DNA from: Patescibacteria group bacterium
Lineage (GTDB): Bacteria > Patescibacteriota > Minisyncoccia > JAHCSD01
Assembly: GCA_018609185.1 (NCBI GenBank)
Contig: JAHCSD010000005.1
Coordinates: forward strand, 369 to 16,308
Reading direction: 5' to 3'
DNA length: 15,940 bases
The notes beneath the pieces are model-generated. The model was given only the letters and a program-made list of their open reading frames with translations, was not told where the DNA came from and ran no database searches. A program made the position numbers and the translations under genes. Below, one piece after another: positions 1 through 5,548 of the stretch (position 1 is the stretch's first letter; each line of letters starts with the position of its first letter).

Positions 1-22
1 GCATGCTTTAATTCTACCAAAT

Positions 23-41
23 CTATGACTAAAACAAAAAC
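23..41. repeat. Short copy of a left-side intergenic repeat
   Basis: The string CTATGACTAAAACAAAAA closely matches the starts of the longer repeats at 385 and 1003. It lies just downstream of the minus-strand gene that ends at 89. Nothing else is recognised in 1-88. Confidence 0.5.
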
Positions 42-88
42 ACCTTGTAGGGCGTAGCTTGTAAAGATTATTAAATTAAATCTTGATA

Positions 89-313
89 CTATTTCCGGAC
101 TAACTTTTTATAGAGAATGTAGGAACCGAATAAAAGAAACAATATACCCCAGAAAGGCATGTTGGCTGTAATTATACCAAGTGCCTTGGCTATTAAATAC
201 ACACCCGCTGCAAGAAACGCAATCCCCCAAAACGTTCCTGTGTTTTTACCACAGTTACAAAATCCCCATAAACCACAAATATGTTTGCTTTTTTGATCTT
301 GGTCTTTTGGCAT
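89..313 (-). CDS. Small two-helix membrane protein
   Basis: This 74-residue protein has a polar N-terminus with three cysteines (C13, C19, C21), then two hydrophobic helices at about 28-48 and 51-68, and ends in a basic tail (KKLVRK). The paired short helices resemble the LiaI/LiaF-like and DUF5668 type of small membrane protein, but that is only a resemblance in pattern. The FCNC cysteines could bind a metal or form a disulfide. The ATG at 313 has no clear Shine-Dalgarno site. A TATAAT-like box lies upstream on the same strand near 358-363 without a good -35. No partner gene is evident. The next gene on this strand, the cupredoxin, lies 215 bp upstream behind a hairpin. Confidence 0.65.
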   Translation of the reverse strand: MPKDQDQKSKHICGLWGFCNCGKNTGTFWGIAFLAAGVYLIAKALGIITANMPFWGILFLLFGSYILYKKLVRK

Positions 314-384
314 AATCTATTATTAATTACTACTAAAACTCGTACCAAAGTTACTCTATTATAAATAATCTATTTTGACCATAC

Positions 385-475
385 CTATGACTAAACAAAA
401 ATAGTATCTCTTAACCGCCCAAGTGGCGATATGTAAGAAGCTCCGCCTTTTATTGATTAATGAAGGACGGGGTCG
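385..475. repeat. Left intergenic repeat, copy A
   Basis: This copy shares several blocks with 1003-1122: CTATGAYTAAACAAAAA, AACCGCCCA, CGATATGTAAGAA, CTCC, ATTGATT and GAAGGACGGGGTCG. Relative to copy B it carries about 11 extra bases after the A-run and lacks the roughly 45-bp insert. It fills the gap between the 89-313 gene and the cupredoxin gene, which otherwise holds no coding sequence. Confidence 0.75.
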
Positions 476-489
476 GAAGATTCCTTTAG

Positions 490-514
490 CCTGCGGAAGT
501 TTAACTTCCGCAGG
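490..514 (-). terminator. Hairpin downstream of the cupredoxin gene
   Basis: A perfect 12-bp stem (CCTGCGGAAGTT with AACTTCCGCAGG) closes a single-base centre, 14 bp after the cupredoxin stop. The U-tract on the minus strand is poor, so it may be a weak terminator or an RNA-protecting hairpin. Confidence 0.55.
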
Positions 515-528
515 AATAGAATAGTTCT

Positions 529-984
529 TTACTCTACCGTGAGCGATCCGAACATTCCACCTTCTTTGTGCCCGGGAACTGTACAGTAATACTCAAACGT
601 CCCCGTCTTAGTCGGGATAAATTCTACCGTTGCTGTTGACCCTCGTAGGGATTGGTCAACCCCTAATTCGTCAATGGTGAAAGTGTGGAAGCCGTTGTTG
701 GAGAACGTAATCTTAACCGGCTGATCTTTGGTAAGAGTAAGGCCTTTAGGATCAAAGAATAAGTTTCCCGACACCATACTGATCTCTTCCGCCTGGGACG
801 CGCCCGATAAAGGCTCTTCATCTCCGCTGGGGCCAACGACTGTTTCGGGAACCGATTCGAAGCCAGGAGCCGGTACTCCTAATTGAGGCGTTGTGTCCGG
901 CTCTTCTCCGCCTCCACCCTTAAAGATAAAATAACCGGCCGCAACAAACAAAATTACTACTCCGATAATAAGTATATTTTTCAT
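529..984 (-). CDS. Membrane-anchored cupredoxin (blue copper protein)
   Basis: This 151-residue protein begins with a hydrophobic anchor or signal segment (about residues 3-21). A Pro/Gly/Glu-rich linker follows to about residue 65, then a plastocyanin-type cupredoxin domain to the C-terminus. The four type-1 copper ligands are all visible: H100 (GFHTF), C134 (YYCTVPGH), H139 and M144 (PGHKEGGM). The short Cys-to-His spacing and the terminal beta-strand GSLTVE fit plastocyanin-like and nitrosocyanin/COX2-like domains. The domain should sit outside the membrane and carry electrons or bind copper. No redox partner is encoded nearby, so its physiological role is open. The ATG at 984 starts directly at the signal segment. 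A perfect inverted repeat lies just upstream. Confidence 0.9.
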   Translation of the reverse strand: MKNILIIGVVILFVAAGYFIFKGGGGEEPDTTPQLGVPAPGFESVPETVVGPSGDEEPLSGASQAEEISMVSGNLFFDPKGLTLTKDQPVKITFSNNGFHTFTIDELGVDQSLRGSTATVEFIPTKTGTFEYYCTVPGHKEGGMFGSLTVE

Positions 985-989
985 AAGCT

Positions 990-1010
990 AATCATAGCAT
1001 ATCTATGATT
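990..1010 (-). promoter_or_regulatory. Inverted repeat upstream of the cupredoxin start
   Basis: AATCATAG and CTATGATT form a perfect 8+8 inverted repeat around a 5-bp centre, starting 6 bp upstream of the ATG. It overlaps the first bases of the dispersed repeat. It could be an operator or a 5'-UTR hairpin. Confidence 0.4.
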
Positions 1011-1122
1011 AAACAAAAAACCGCCCAGTTTATCCTGAGCAAGTTTACACTGAGTGTAACGAAGTGAAGGAGCGATATGTAAGAAACTCCACCCCCTCAT
1101 TGATTTATGAAGGACGGGGTCG
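1003..1122. repeat. Left intergenic repeat, copy B with insert
   Basis: This is the same repeat as 385-475, but with about 45 extra bases (about 1027-1072) between the CCGCCCA block and CGATATGTAAG. The insert has the TTTATCCTGAGC ... GAAGTGAAGGA layout, a hairpin-forming intergenic motif of a type common in many bacteria. The region 985-1316 holds no gene beyond this repeat and the next one. Confidence 0.75.
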
Positions 1123-1168
1123 AATGTCATGACGAGCATAGTATAATCCCGTCCTCTGGGGGCTCTTA

Positions 1169-1285
1169 GACGACCTTCGAACCTGTTTTCAGGGTACCAC
1201 GAAGGTTTCCCGGATGCCAGCGTGAGCCATACGATGTCAGATTGGGTTAATTTATTGAAAAAGCCAGGTTGGTTACTGGCTTATT
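1169..1285. repeat. 116-bp dispersed repeat, copy 1 (with terminator)
   Basis: This is nearly identical to 1865-1980 along its whole length. It has an internal hairpin (ACCTTCG ... CGAAGGT) and ends with a terminator-like hairpin. On the minus strand it follows the stop of the gene at 1317-1574, so it acts as that gene's 3' module. Confidence 0.85.
1258..1282 (-). terminator. Rho-independent terminator for the 1317-1574 gene
   Basis: On the minus strand, AAGCCAG and CTGGCTT pair around an 8-nt loop, and a run of five Ts follows. It lies about 35 bp past the stop codon. Confidence 0.75.
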
Positions 1286-1316
1286 GGTTCGACGCTCTTT
1301 TGTTGTTCTTTCCTAC

Positions 1317-1574
1317 TCAAGATAGGGTAACAGTTATTCTCAATGCGGGTTCTATCAGATTCCCATCAGGGGCAAAAGAGAGGTCTTTACCTTGTATAGG
1401 AAGCAAATAAGCTATCTCGGCATTCCCATCTTCGTTAATTCCTTGGTTCAAAATATAACGAACTATATTGCTAGGAAGAATTCCTTGGTTTTCAATTATT
1501 TCACGCAATGTCTTGAGGGATGCTTCCTGAGATTGCTCTTCCAATGTCTGGTCATCTTGTGGCTTTTCGGGCAT
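1317..1574 (-). CDS. Hypothetical protein, 85 residues
   Basis: I do not recognise this protein. It has a charged, Gln/Glu-rich N-terminal helix (about residues 9-30), an Ile/Asn-rich middle and a beta-rich C-terminus ending ITVTLS. There is no signal peptide or membrane segment. It is judged real because the ATG at 1574 follows a strong Shine-Dalgarno (GGAAGGAGG) at proper spacing. A sigma70-like promoter lies at 1611-1639 and a terminator follows at 1258-1282. It is a free-standing unit with its own promoter and terminator. Its promoter/leader is nearly identical to that of the unrelated gene at 13543-13848. Confidence 0.7.
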   Translation of the reverse strand: MPEKPQDDQTLEEQSQEASLKTLREIIENQGILPSNIVRYILNQGINEDGNAEIAYLLPIQGKDLSFAPDGNLIEPALRITVTLS

Positions 1575-1595
1575 AACGTCCTCCTTCCTAAAAAA

Positions 1596-1639
1596 CCATC
1601 CGAACCATACATCCTATTACAGAATCGTTAATTTGTCAA
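1596..1639 (-). promoter_or_regulatory. Promoter/leader module, copy 1
   Basis: On the minus strand, TTGACA (1639-1634) is separated by 17 bp from TAGGAT (1616-1611). The whole 44-bp block 1596-1639 matches 13874-13917 at 40 of 44 positions. Confidence 0.75.
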
Positions 1640-1864
1640 TAGATGCGGAGGGGGTCCTCCTTCGCTCTTCGAGCTACGGAAGGAGACCTGGGTATCCTAG
1701 ATCAATGCTTCGCTTGTCGTTCCGAAGTTTCTTGACCTTCCGGTAGTCTTGACGAAGGAGGTTAACGAAGGACGAGAATACCATTCCACCCCAACTATTC
1801 TTCGCCAATACTCCAAAATGGCAAGCCATTCCGAAGCCTTGGCGAAGGATGGCGGGGGCTGTTG
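1640..1864. other. Non-coding stretch with hairpins
   Basis: No convincing gene is present. A long imperfect hairpin at 1653-1688 (GGTC-CTCCTTC against GAAGGAGACC, one bulged C) is followed by several CCTTC/GAAGG words (about 1735-1760, 1785-1850). This texture is typical of degenerate intergenic repeats. Short reading frames here have no ribosome site. Confidence 0.5.
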
Positions 1865-1980
1865 GACGACCTTCGAACCTATTTTCAGCGTACCACGAAG
1901 GTTTCCCGAATGCCAGCTTGAGCCACGTGGTGTCAGATTGGGTTAATTTATGAAAAAAGCCAGATTGGTTACTGGCTTAT
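1865..1980. repeat. 116-bp dispersed repeat, copy 2 (with terminator)
   Basis: This is the second copy of 1169-1285, with scattered substitutions and one small length difference near the T/A-rich end. It also lies directly downstream of a minus-strand gene (1984-2259). Confidence 0.85.
1953..1978 (-). terminator. Rho-independent terminator for the 1984-2259 gene
   Basis: On the minus strand, AAGCCAG pairs with CTGGCTT and six Ts follow. It lies a few bases past the stop codon. Confidence 0.8.
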
Positions 1981-1983
1981 GGA

Positions 1984-2259
1984 TTAATCTCTTGGGTAAG
2001 AGCCCTTTAGGACAATTGGCTTATCGGAATTGGCAAAAATTGCCAAGTTCAACCTGTATGGTCTTTGAAGAGTCTTTAGGGGTTCGCCCAAGGTTTCTTT
2101 GCAGGGAGAACACTGTCTAATACGACAATTCCAGCCCTTAACCTCTTCCTCGGCTCCTGTTTTATCATTACGACTGAAGATCGGGACAATATATGTTGCT
2201 AAGGCATCACTACTTTCAAAATCTGTATCGCAAACGGTGCAAGGAAATACGCCCGTCAT
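1984..2259 (-). CDS. Hypothetical Cys-rich protein, 91 residues
   Basis: I do not recognise this protein. Five cysteines fall in two clusters, C7-x2-C10 near the N-terminus and C45-x4-C50-x2-C53 in the middle. That could form a zinc-ribbon-like site, but this is inferred from spacing only. There is no membrane segment. The ATG at 2259 follows a purine-rich Shine-Dalgarno (AAGGGGGTGA). The gene starts only 23 bp after the stop of 2283-2624, so the two are probably cotranscribed. Terminator 1953-1978 closes the unit. Confidence 0.65.
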   Translation of the reverse strand: MTGVFPCTVCDTDFESSDALATYIVPIFSRNDKTGAEEEVKGWNCRIRQCSPCKETLGEPLKTLQRPYRLNLAIFANSDKPIVLKGSYPRD

Positions 2260-2278
2260 TATCTCTTCACCCCCTTCG

Positions 2279-2292
2279 TTGGTTACTGGCTT
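2279..2292 (-). repeat. Orphan half of the terminator repeat
   Basis: The string TTGGTTACTGGCTT matches the right arm and loop of the terminators at 1258-1282 and 1953-1978. The other arm is missing, so no hairpin can form. It encodes the last residues (QSQ) and the stop of the 2283-2624 gene. Confidence 0.55.
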
Positions 2293-2624
2293 TGATTAAT
2301 AAGGTTCAGTATGTCTTGCTTTGGGATTGTTTTTATCGTTCCTGCTATCCATTCAAGATGTTTTTGTAGATAACGATAAAGACTCTTGGCTGGTGGATTT
2401 TGCCAGAACCACTGAACTTCTGCATCAAATATGCCGAGTAGACATTCTTGATTGTCTTCTACCCTAAGCATAATACGGCAATCCTCCCACTTGAGGCGAA
2501 AGGTGCTGTTTCCTATTATGGCTTGAAATGAACAACGTGCCTCGTTATATTTCCAGACGACTTCACCAGAAACAGTTTTATCAAGCAATCGTAGCCAGAT
2601 TTCTTCCTCTATTGTGTCTTTCAT
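2283..2624 (-). CDS. Hypothetical protein, 113 residues
   Basis: I do not recognise this protein. It is a soluble mixed alpha/beta protein rich in Trp (for example in EEIWLRLL, RLKWEDC and VQWFWQNPP), with a C-terminal helix. The frame stays open to a TTG at 2642, but the ATG at 2624 is the better start because the Shine-Dalgarno AAGGAGG lies between the two and is well placed for the ATG. A promoter (2671-2698) and an inverted repeat (2649-2666) precede it. The 3' end appears to have been replaced by half of a terminator repeat, which joins it to the next gene. Confidence 0.65.
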   Translation of the reverse strand: MKDTIEEEIWLRLLDKTVSGEVVWKYNEARCSFQAIIGNSTFRLKWEDCRIMLRVEDNQECLLGIFDAEVQWFWQNPPAKSLYRYLQKHLEWIAGTIKTIPKQDILNLINQSQ

Positions 2625-2648
2625 GTTCTTCCTCCTTCTCAAAGAACC

Positions 2649-2666
2649 TATCCCATCATCGGGATA
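2649..2666 (-). promoter_or_regulatory. Inverted repeat between promoter and start
   Basis: TATCCC and GGGATA are separated by 6 bp and lie between the -10 box and the Shine-Dalgarno. It is a possible operator or 5'-UTR hairpin of the 2283-2624 gene. Confidence 0.4.
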
Positions 2667-2670
2667 TTTT

Positions 2671-2698
2671 AGTTTAGCAATTTAGAGATAGATGTCAA
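2671..2698 (-). promoter_or_regulatory. Sigma70-like promoter
   Basis: TTGACA (2698-2693), a 16-bp spacer and TAAACT (2676-2671) drive the 2283-2624 gene. The -35 box is perfect and the -10 box is weak. Confidence 0.55.
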
Positions 2699-2731
2699 GA
2701 AAAAGGTGGTGTTAAGCCATCTTTTTTTATT

Positions 2732-3008
2732 GAGGTCGCAAGGGTCGCATTTCGACCATCTTTTTTTATAGACGTAACAAACGTAACATATTGATCCACT
2801 TTTTTGATGTATCAGATGTATCATTTCAGTTCTGCTTTTTTATGTGGGTGGCAAACGTGTCATACTGTCTTTTTTAAAAAGTGTAGCAAATGTAGCATAT
2901 TTCTCTTTTTTTGTGACTGACAAAACTGACATATTGATCCTTTTTTTATGGACGTTTCAAACGTTTCATATTGATCCACTTTTTTTATAGCACTGGCAAA
3001 ACTGGCAT
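2732..3008. repeat. Array of eight 9-bp tandem dyads with unit-specific words
   Basis: Dyads start at 2732, 2771, 2806, 2845, 2880, 2914, 2951 and 2990, with unit spacings of 34-39 bp. Each dyad is two adjacent 9-mers of form R-A-N-S-T-N-N-C-A, followed by T. Words differ between units (for example CGTAACA, TGTATCA, TGTAGCA, ACTGACA, CGTTTCA, ACTGGCA) but agree within a unit, apart from the 2845 dyad, which is imperfect. The spacers carry a 6-8 base T-tract and, in three units, TATTGATCC. The array lies between the 2283-2624 gene and the MscS-like gene at 3105. I know of no named element with this form. Confidence 0.9.
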
Positions 3009-3104
3009 TTGATTGTATGAACGTGTTAATTAGTGTAAAATAAAGATTATAAATAAGGTCGACACAACCAACAATAAATAACGGTATAAAATTCAATTAT
3101 CACT

Positions 3105-3791
3105 ATGCCAAATAACATTACTTTCTTCTCGGCTTCCTTCTCGGAAGCCGTAACAAACTCTCTTATTAATTTGTGGAACAATGCAATAGGATTCGTGCCG
3201 GAGCTTCTAGGAGCGTTTCTGGTTTTTATTCTGGGTCTTATTGTTGCTCCAATTTTTGGGGGGGTTGCCAAACGATTGGTCAAATTAGCTAGGATAGATA
3301 CGCTGTCTGAAAAAATGGGGTTGACTGGCATGTTTGAAAATTTGGAATTGCGTTTTACTTTCTCAGAAGTGATTGGCAAACTAGTAAAGTGGTTCTTCCT
3401 TATCGCATTCCTTATGGCGGCAATGGATATCCTTGGTTTATCTCGCGCTACCGAGTTCCTGAACGAAATTGTGTTCTATATACCGAATGTTATCGTTGCA
3501 GTTATCATTCTCGCAGTTGGATTGATTGCCGGCCAGTTTGTTCAAAAACTAGTCGTAGCGGGACTCAAAACATCTGGTACATCAATTAAATCGCCGGAAC
3601 TCTTGGGGAATATTGCACGGTGGGCGCTTGTCATTTTTGCTGCATTGGCTGCGTTGCTGCAGCTCGGTATCGCAGAACGTCTTATTGAAATCCTGTTCAC
3701 GGGTGTGGTTATTACGCTCGCGCTCGCTTTTGGGCTTGGAGGAAAAGAGAAGGCGGCAAAATTTTTAGATCGTTTCGACGGAACCAGCTAA
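3105..3791 (+). CDS. MscS-like conserved TM helix membrane protein
   Basis: This 228-residue protein has about five hydrophobic segments (roughly 29-52, 92-112, 125-147, 168-187 and 193-213). Two internally similar halves each contain a helix rich in small residues. The last helix, ALAFGLGGKEKAAKFLDR (206-223), resembles the pore-lining helix of MscS channels. The beta-domain of MscS that normally follows is absent. This matches the conserved-TM-helix (CmpX-type) branch of the mechanosensitive channel superfamily, with a likely role in membrane tension or osmotic adaptation at the inner membrane. It is the only clear plus-strand gene. The start ATG at 3105 has no obvious Shine-Dalgarno. It begins 97 bp after the dyad array. 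Confidence 0.85.
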   Translation: MPNNITFFSASFSEAVTNSLINLWNNAIGFVPELLGAFLVFILGLIVAPIFGGVAKRLVKLARIDTLSEKMGLTGMFENLELRFTFSEVIGKLVKWFFLIAFLMAAMDILGLSRATEFLNEIVFYIPNVIVAVIILAVGLIAGQFVQKLVVAGLKTSGTSIKSPELLGNIARWALVIFAALAALLQLGIAERLIEILFTGVVITLALAFGLGGKEKAAKFLDRFDGTS

Positions 3792-4139
3792 CGGCGACAA
3801 TAGAAAAAATTGGGGATAGTTAGGAATTTTATCTAGTAGGTTTTTTCGTTCTTTTTTGCTAACTATTTTGCATCTAGTCAAAACGAAAAACCGCCGTTGC
3901 GGCGGTTTTTCGTTTTGGATAGGACGTTCCCCACGCTAAAGCTTCGGCGGATAAACAGCCGGTATGCCGTTCTAGAAAGAGATTGTGGCCTTTTCTTTTG
4001 TCGTAACACTGTTTGTTATTGATTGTTTTCGCTACTTTCTGCAGAGCTTCCTGGTCAAACCCTAATTGTAAAGGATACGGGCCCACTTTCTTAAAAATTA
4101 TCTATGCAACAAAGCCATTCAAAGTAATCAAGTCAAGGA
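3792..4139. other. Convergent intergenic region
   Basis: This region between the MscS-like gene and the frameshifted LOG gene holds the terminator at 3880-3916. A minus-strand frame from a GTG at 4086 to 3874 has plausible codons (GFDQEALQKVAKTINNKQC) but runs through the terminator hairpin and has no good ribosome site. It may be a decayed gene fragment, and I do not call it a gene. Confidence 0.4.
3880..3916. terminator. Strong bidirectional terminator
   Basis: A perfect 17-bp stem with a TTG loop has a GC core (CCGCCG with CGGCGG) flanked by A5 and T5 and then CGTTTT. It is well placed to end the MscS-like gene from the left and any transcription from the right. Confidence 0.9.
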
Positions 4140-4885
4140 TTAGACGGTGCGAATACTATCTTTTTTTACCAGCCTCTTTATTACTCTGGCTGCCTCACTG
4201 GTGTCTTTTACCAAACGATATATTTTAATATCTTTTTTATCTATGTTCCTTCTCTTTTGGTACAAATCCTTTTCAATCCATTTTAGCAGAGGGCCCCAGT
4301 ACGATTCTCCCACCAATACAATGGGGATAGGATCAATCTTTCTTGTCTGCACAAGAGTAATCATTTCAAAAAACTCATCTAACGTTCCAAATCCTCCTTC
4401 AAAAAAGATGTACACCTCTGAAGCAAAAGCAAGCATGACCTTCCTTGTAAAAAAATAGTGAAAGGATACGGACTCTTTTACATACGGGTTCACGTTCTGG
4501 ATGCGATCTAGCCGGATATTAATGCCCGCACTTTGCCCACCAGCTTCTGCTGCGCCTTTGTTAGCAGCTTCCATCACTCCAGGACCCCCGCCCGTAATAA
4601 TGGCAAAGTCATCCTTGGAAAGCAAGAAGGCAAGATTTTTTGCCTCTTTATAATGCTTGTCTCCTGCCACGCATCTGCTGAACCAAAAAAGGTAGCTGAT
4701 TTACCGTAGTTTTTCAGAAAATGAAAGCCCCTGGCAAATTCCTGAGTAATGCGGGCTAAGCGCATGTCAGAAACCCGTTCTGGAGAAAGATTCATTAATT
4801 TTCCAATAGTTGCAGCAGGCAGGCAGATCTGCCCTGATTTATGAATCTCTTTGATGAATTTCTTTTTAGGCATTACGATGAGCAT
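4140..4885 (-). pseudogene. LOG-family (TIGR00730-like) nucleotide hydrolase, frameshifted
   Basis: Two overlapping frames make one protein of about 248 residues. The upstream frame (from the ATG at 4885) carries the N-terminal helix and the strand TFFGSAD. The downstream frame (from the codon at 4670 to 4140) carries GGGPGVMEAANKGA, FFTRKVML and GGFGTLDEF, the hallmark Rossmann motifs of the LOG/lysine-decarboxylase-like family, whose members remove ribose phosphate from nucleoside monophosphates. Because GSAD is in one frame and AGDKHYKEA in the other, the one-base loss lies at about 4671-4675, not in the T6 run upstream. The usual PGGxGTxxE motif reads EGGFGTLDE, with its first Pro replaced by Glu. 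It could be a real pseudogene or a sequencing error. The ATG lies 3 nt after the stop of the small upstream frame. Confidence 0.85.
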
Positions 4886-4888
4886 TAC

Positions 4889-5077
4889 TTAAGAACACCT
4901 TATGAAGGGCTTAAGTTCTTCTGAGATCTTTTTTCCCTTCATCATATTTTGGATATCCTCATTTTTTGTATAATCCGACCTTATATATTTTAACACGAAA
5001 ATTCCGAAAATAAATAGAATTGTTGGTGTTGCCGCTGAAACTATGTAGTTGCGAAGGAAGATTAGAGCTTGTTCCAA
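4889..5077 (-). CDS. Possible small single-helix membrane protein
   Basis: This 62-residue frame has one hydrophobic helix (about residues 10-29, with SAATPTILFIFGIFVL) and then a charged tail. It ends 3 nt before the LOG-family start, which suggests cotranscription. The start is a TTG at 5077 with no clear Shine-Dalgarno, so the reality of the gene is uncertain. I do not recognise a family. Confidence 0.4.
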   Translation of the reverse strand: MEQALIFLRNYIVSAATPTILFIFGIFVLKYIRSDYTKNEDIQNMMKGKKISEELKPFIRCS

Positions 5078-5101
5078 GAAAGAATATTGATTTTTAATAA
5101 A

Positions 5102-5127
5102 AACAAACGACTATACAGCCGTTTGTT
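5102..5127. terminator. Hairpin with flanking A and T tracts
   Basis: AACAAACG and CGTTTGTT pair around a 10-nt loop, with GTTTTTC on the plus side and a run of As on the other. It is a weak bidirectional terminator candidate. The rest of 5078-5343 shows only the hairpin at 5294-5338. Confidence 0.45.
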
Positions 5128-5293
5128 GTTTTTCAATTATCGAGACATGTGGGTCATGCTCGATACCAGATTGTCGTGGCGGGCCAGTCGGGTCAAATAC
5201 CCCCAGATACTAGACAGTATAAGACTTTTCTGAGGATTTTTCCAGAGCGATTTTTAGGCACGTGGGTCGGGGGTCATTTCGGGGCAATTGAGA

Positions 5294-5338
5294 CAAATGA
5301 GACAGATTTTGAGGGTGTTTCACCCCGTGTCTCATTTG
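5294..5338 (-). terminator. Hairpin downstream of xseB
   Basis: An 11-bp perfect outer stem (CAAATGAGACA with TGTCTCATTTG) encloses an inner GGGTG/CACCC stem. It starts 6 bp past the xseB stop. No clean U-tract follows on the minus strand, so it may protect the 3' end rather than terminate. Confidence 0.55.
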
Positions 5339-5343
5339 CTTTA

Positions 5344-5547
5344 TTACTTAACCGTCTTCTTTATTTCTTTAAACTCGTTTTCCACTTGAGCCAACTTATC
5401 TTTGCTAACTTTGATTAATTTGGTGGCTTGTTTTACCTTCTCTAGTGCTTCCTCAATATCAATCTCGTCCTGAGCATCAAACCAGGTGGTTATTTTTTCG
5501 ATCTGTTTTAAATATTCTTTTAGGTTTTGTTTTTTAGCTTGGACCAT
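5344..5547 (-). CDS. xseB: Exodeoxyribonuclease VII small subunit
   Basis: This 67-residue, wholly helical, charged protein has the XseB layout of two antiparallel helices with the family-typical segment IDIEEALEKVKQATKLIKVS. In exonuclease VII several small subunits wrap the coiled-coil arm of each large subunit. The enzyme degrades single-stranded DNA from both ends in recombination and mismatch repair. The ATG at 5547 lies 1 nt after the xseA stop, so translation is probably coupled. The usual family length is about 70-80 residues, so this copy is complete. Confidence 0.9.
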   Translation of the reverse strand: MVQAKKQNLKEYLKQIEKITTWFDAQDEIDIEEALEKVKQATKLIKVSKDKLAQVENEFKEIKKTVK

Positions 5548-5548
5548 A

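Noticed and set aside
2732..3008. CRISPR array
   Set aside because: Repeats are far too short and differ between units, spacers are T-tracts that are partly shared, and no cas gene is present.
2860..3096. 78-codon minus-strand frame across the dyad array
   Set aside because: It is a by-product of the array's 9-bp repeats, which keep a frame open. The unit spacings (34, 35, 37 and 39 bp) are not all multiples of 3, and there is no ribosome site.
3874..4086. 70-codon minus-strand frame
   Set aside because: It runs through a strong terminator hairpin, starts at a GTG without a clear ribosome site and has no recognised motif. At most it is a gene fragment.
5149..5418. 89-codon plus-strand frame
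   Set aside because: It covers the hairpin downstream of xseB and the end of xseB on the other strand, with no protein-like composition.
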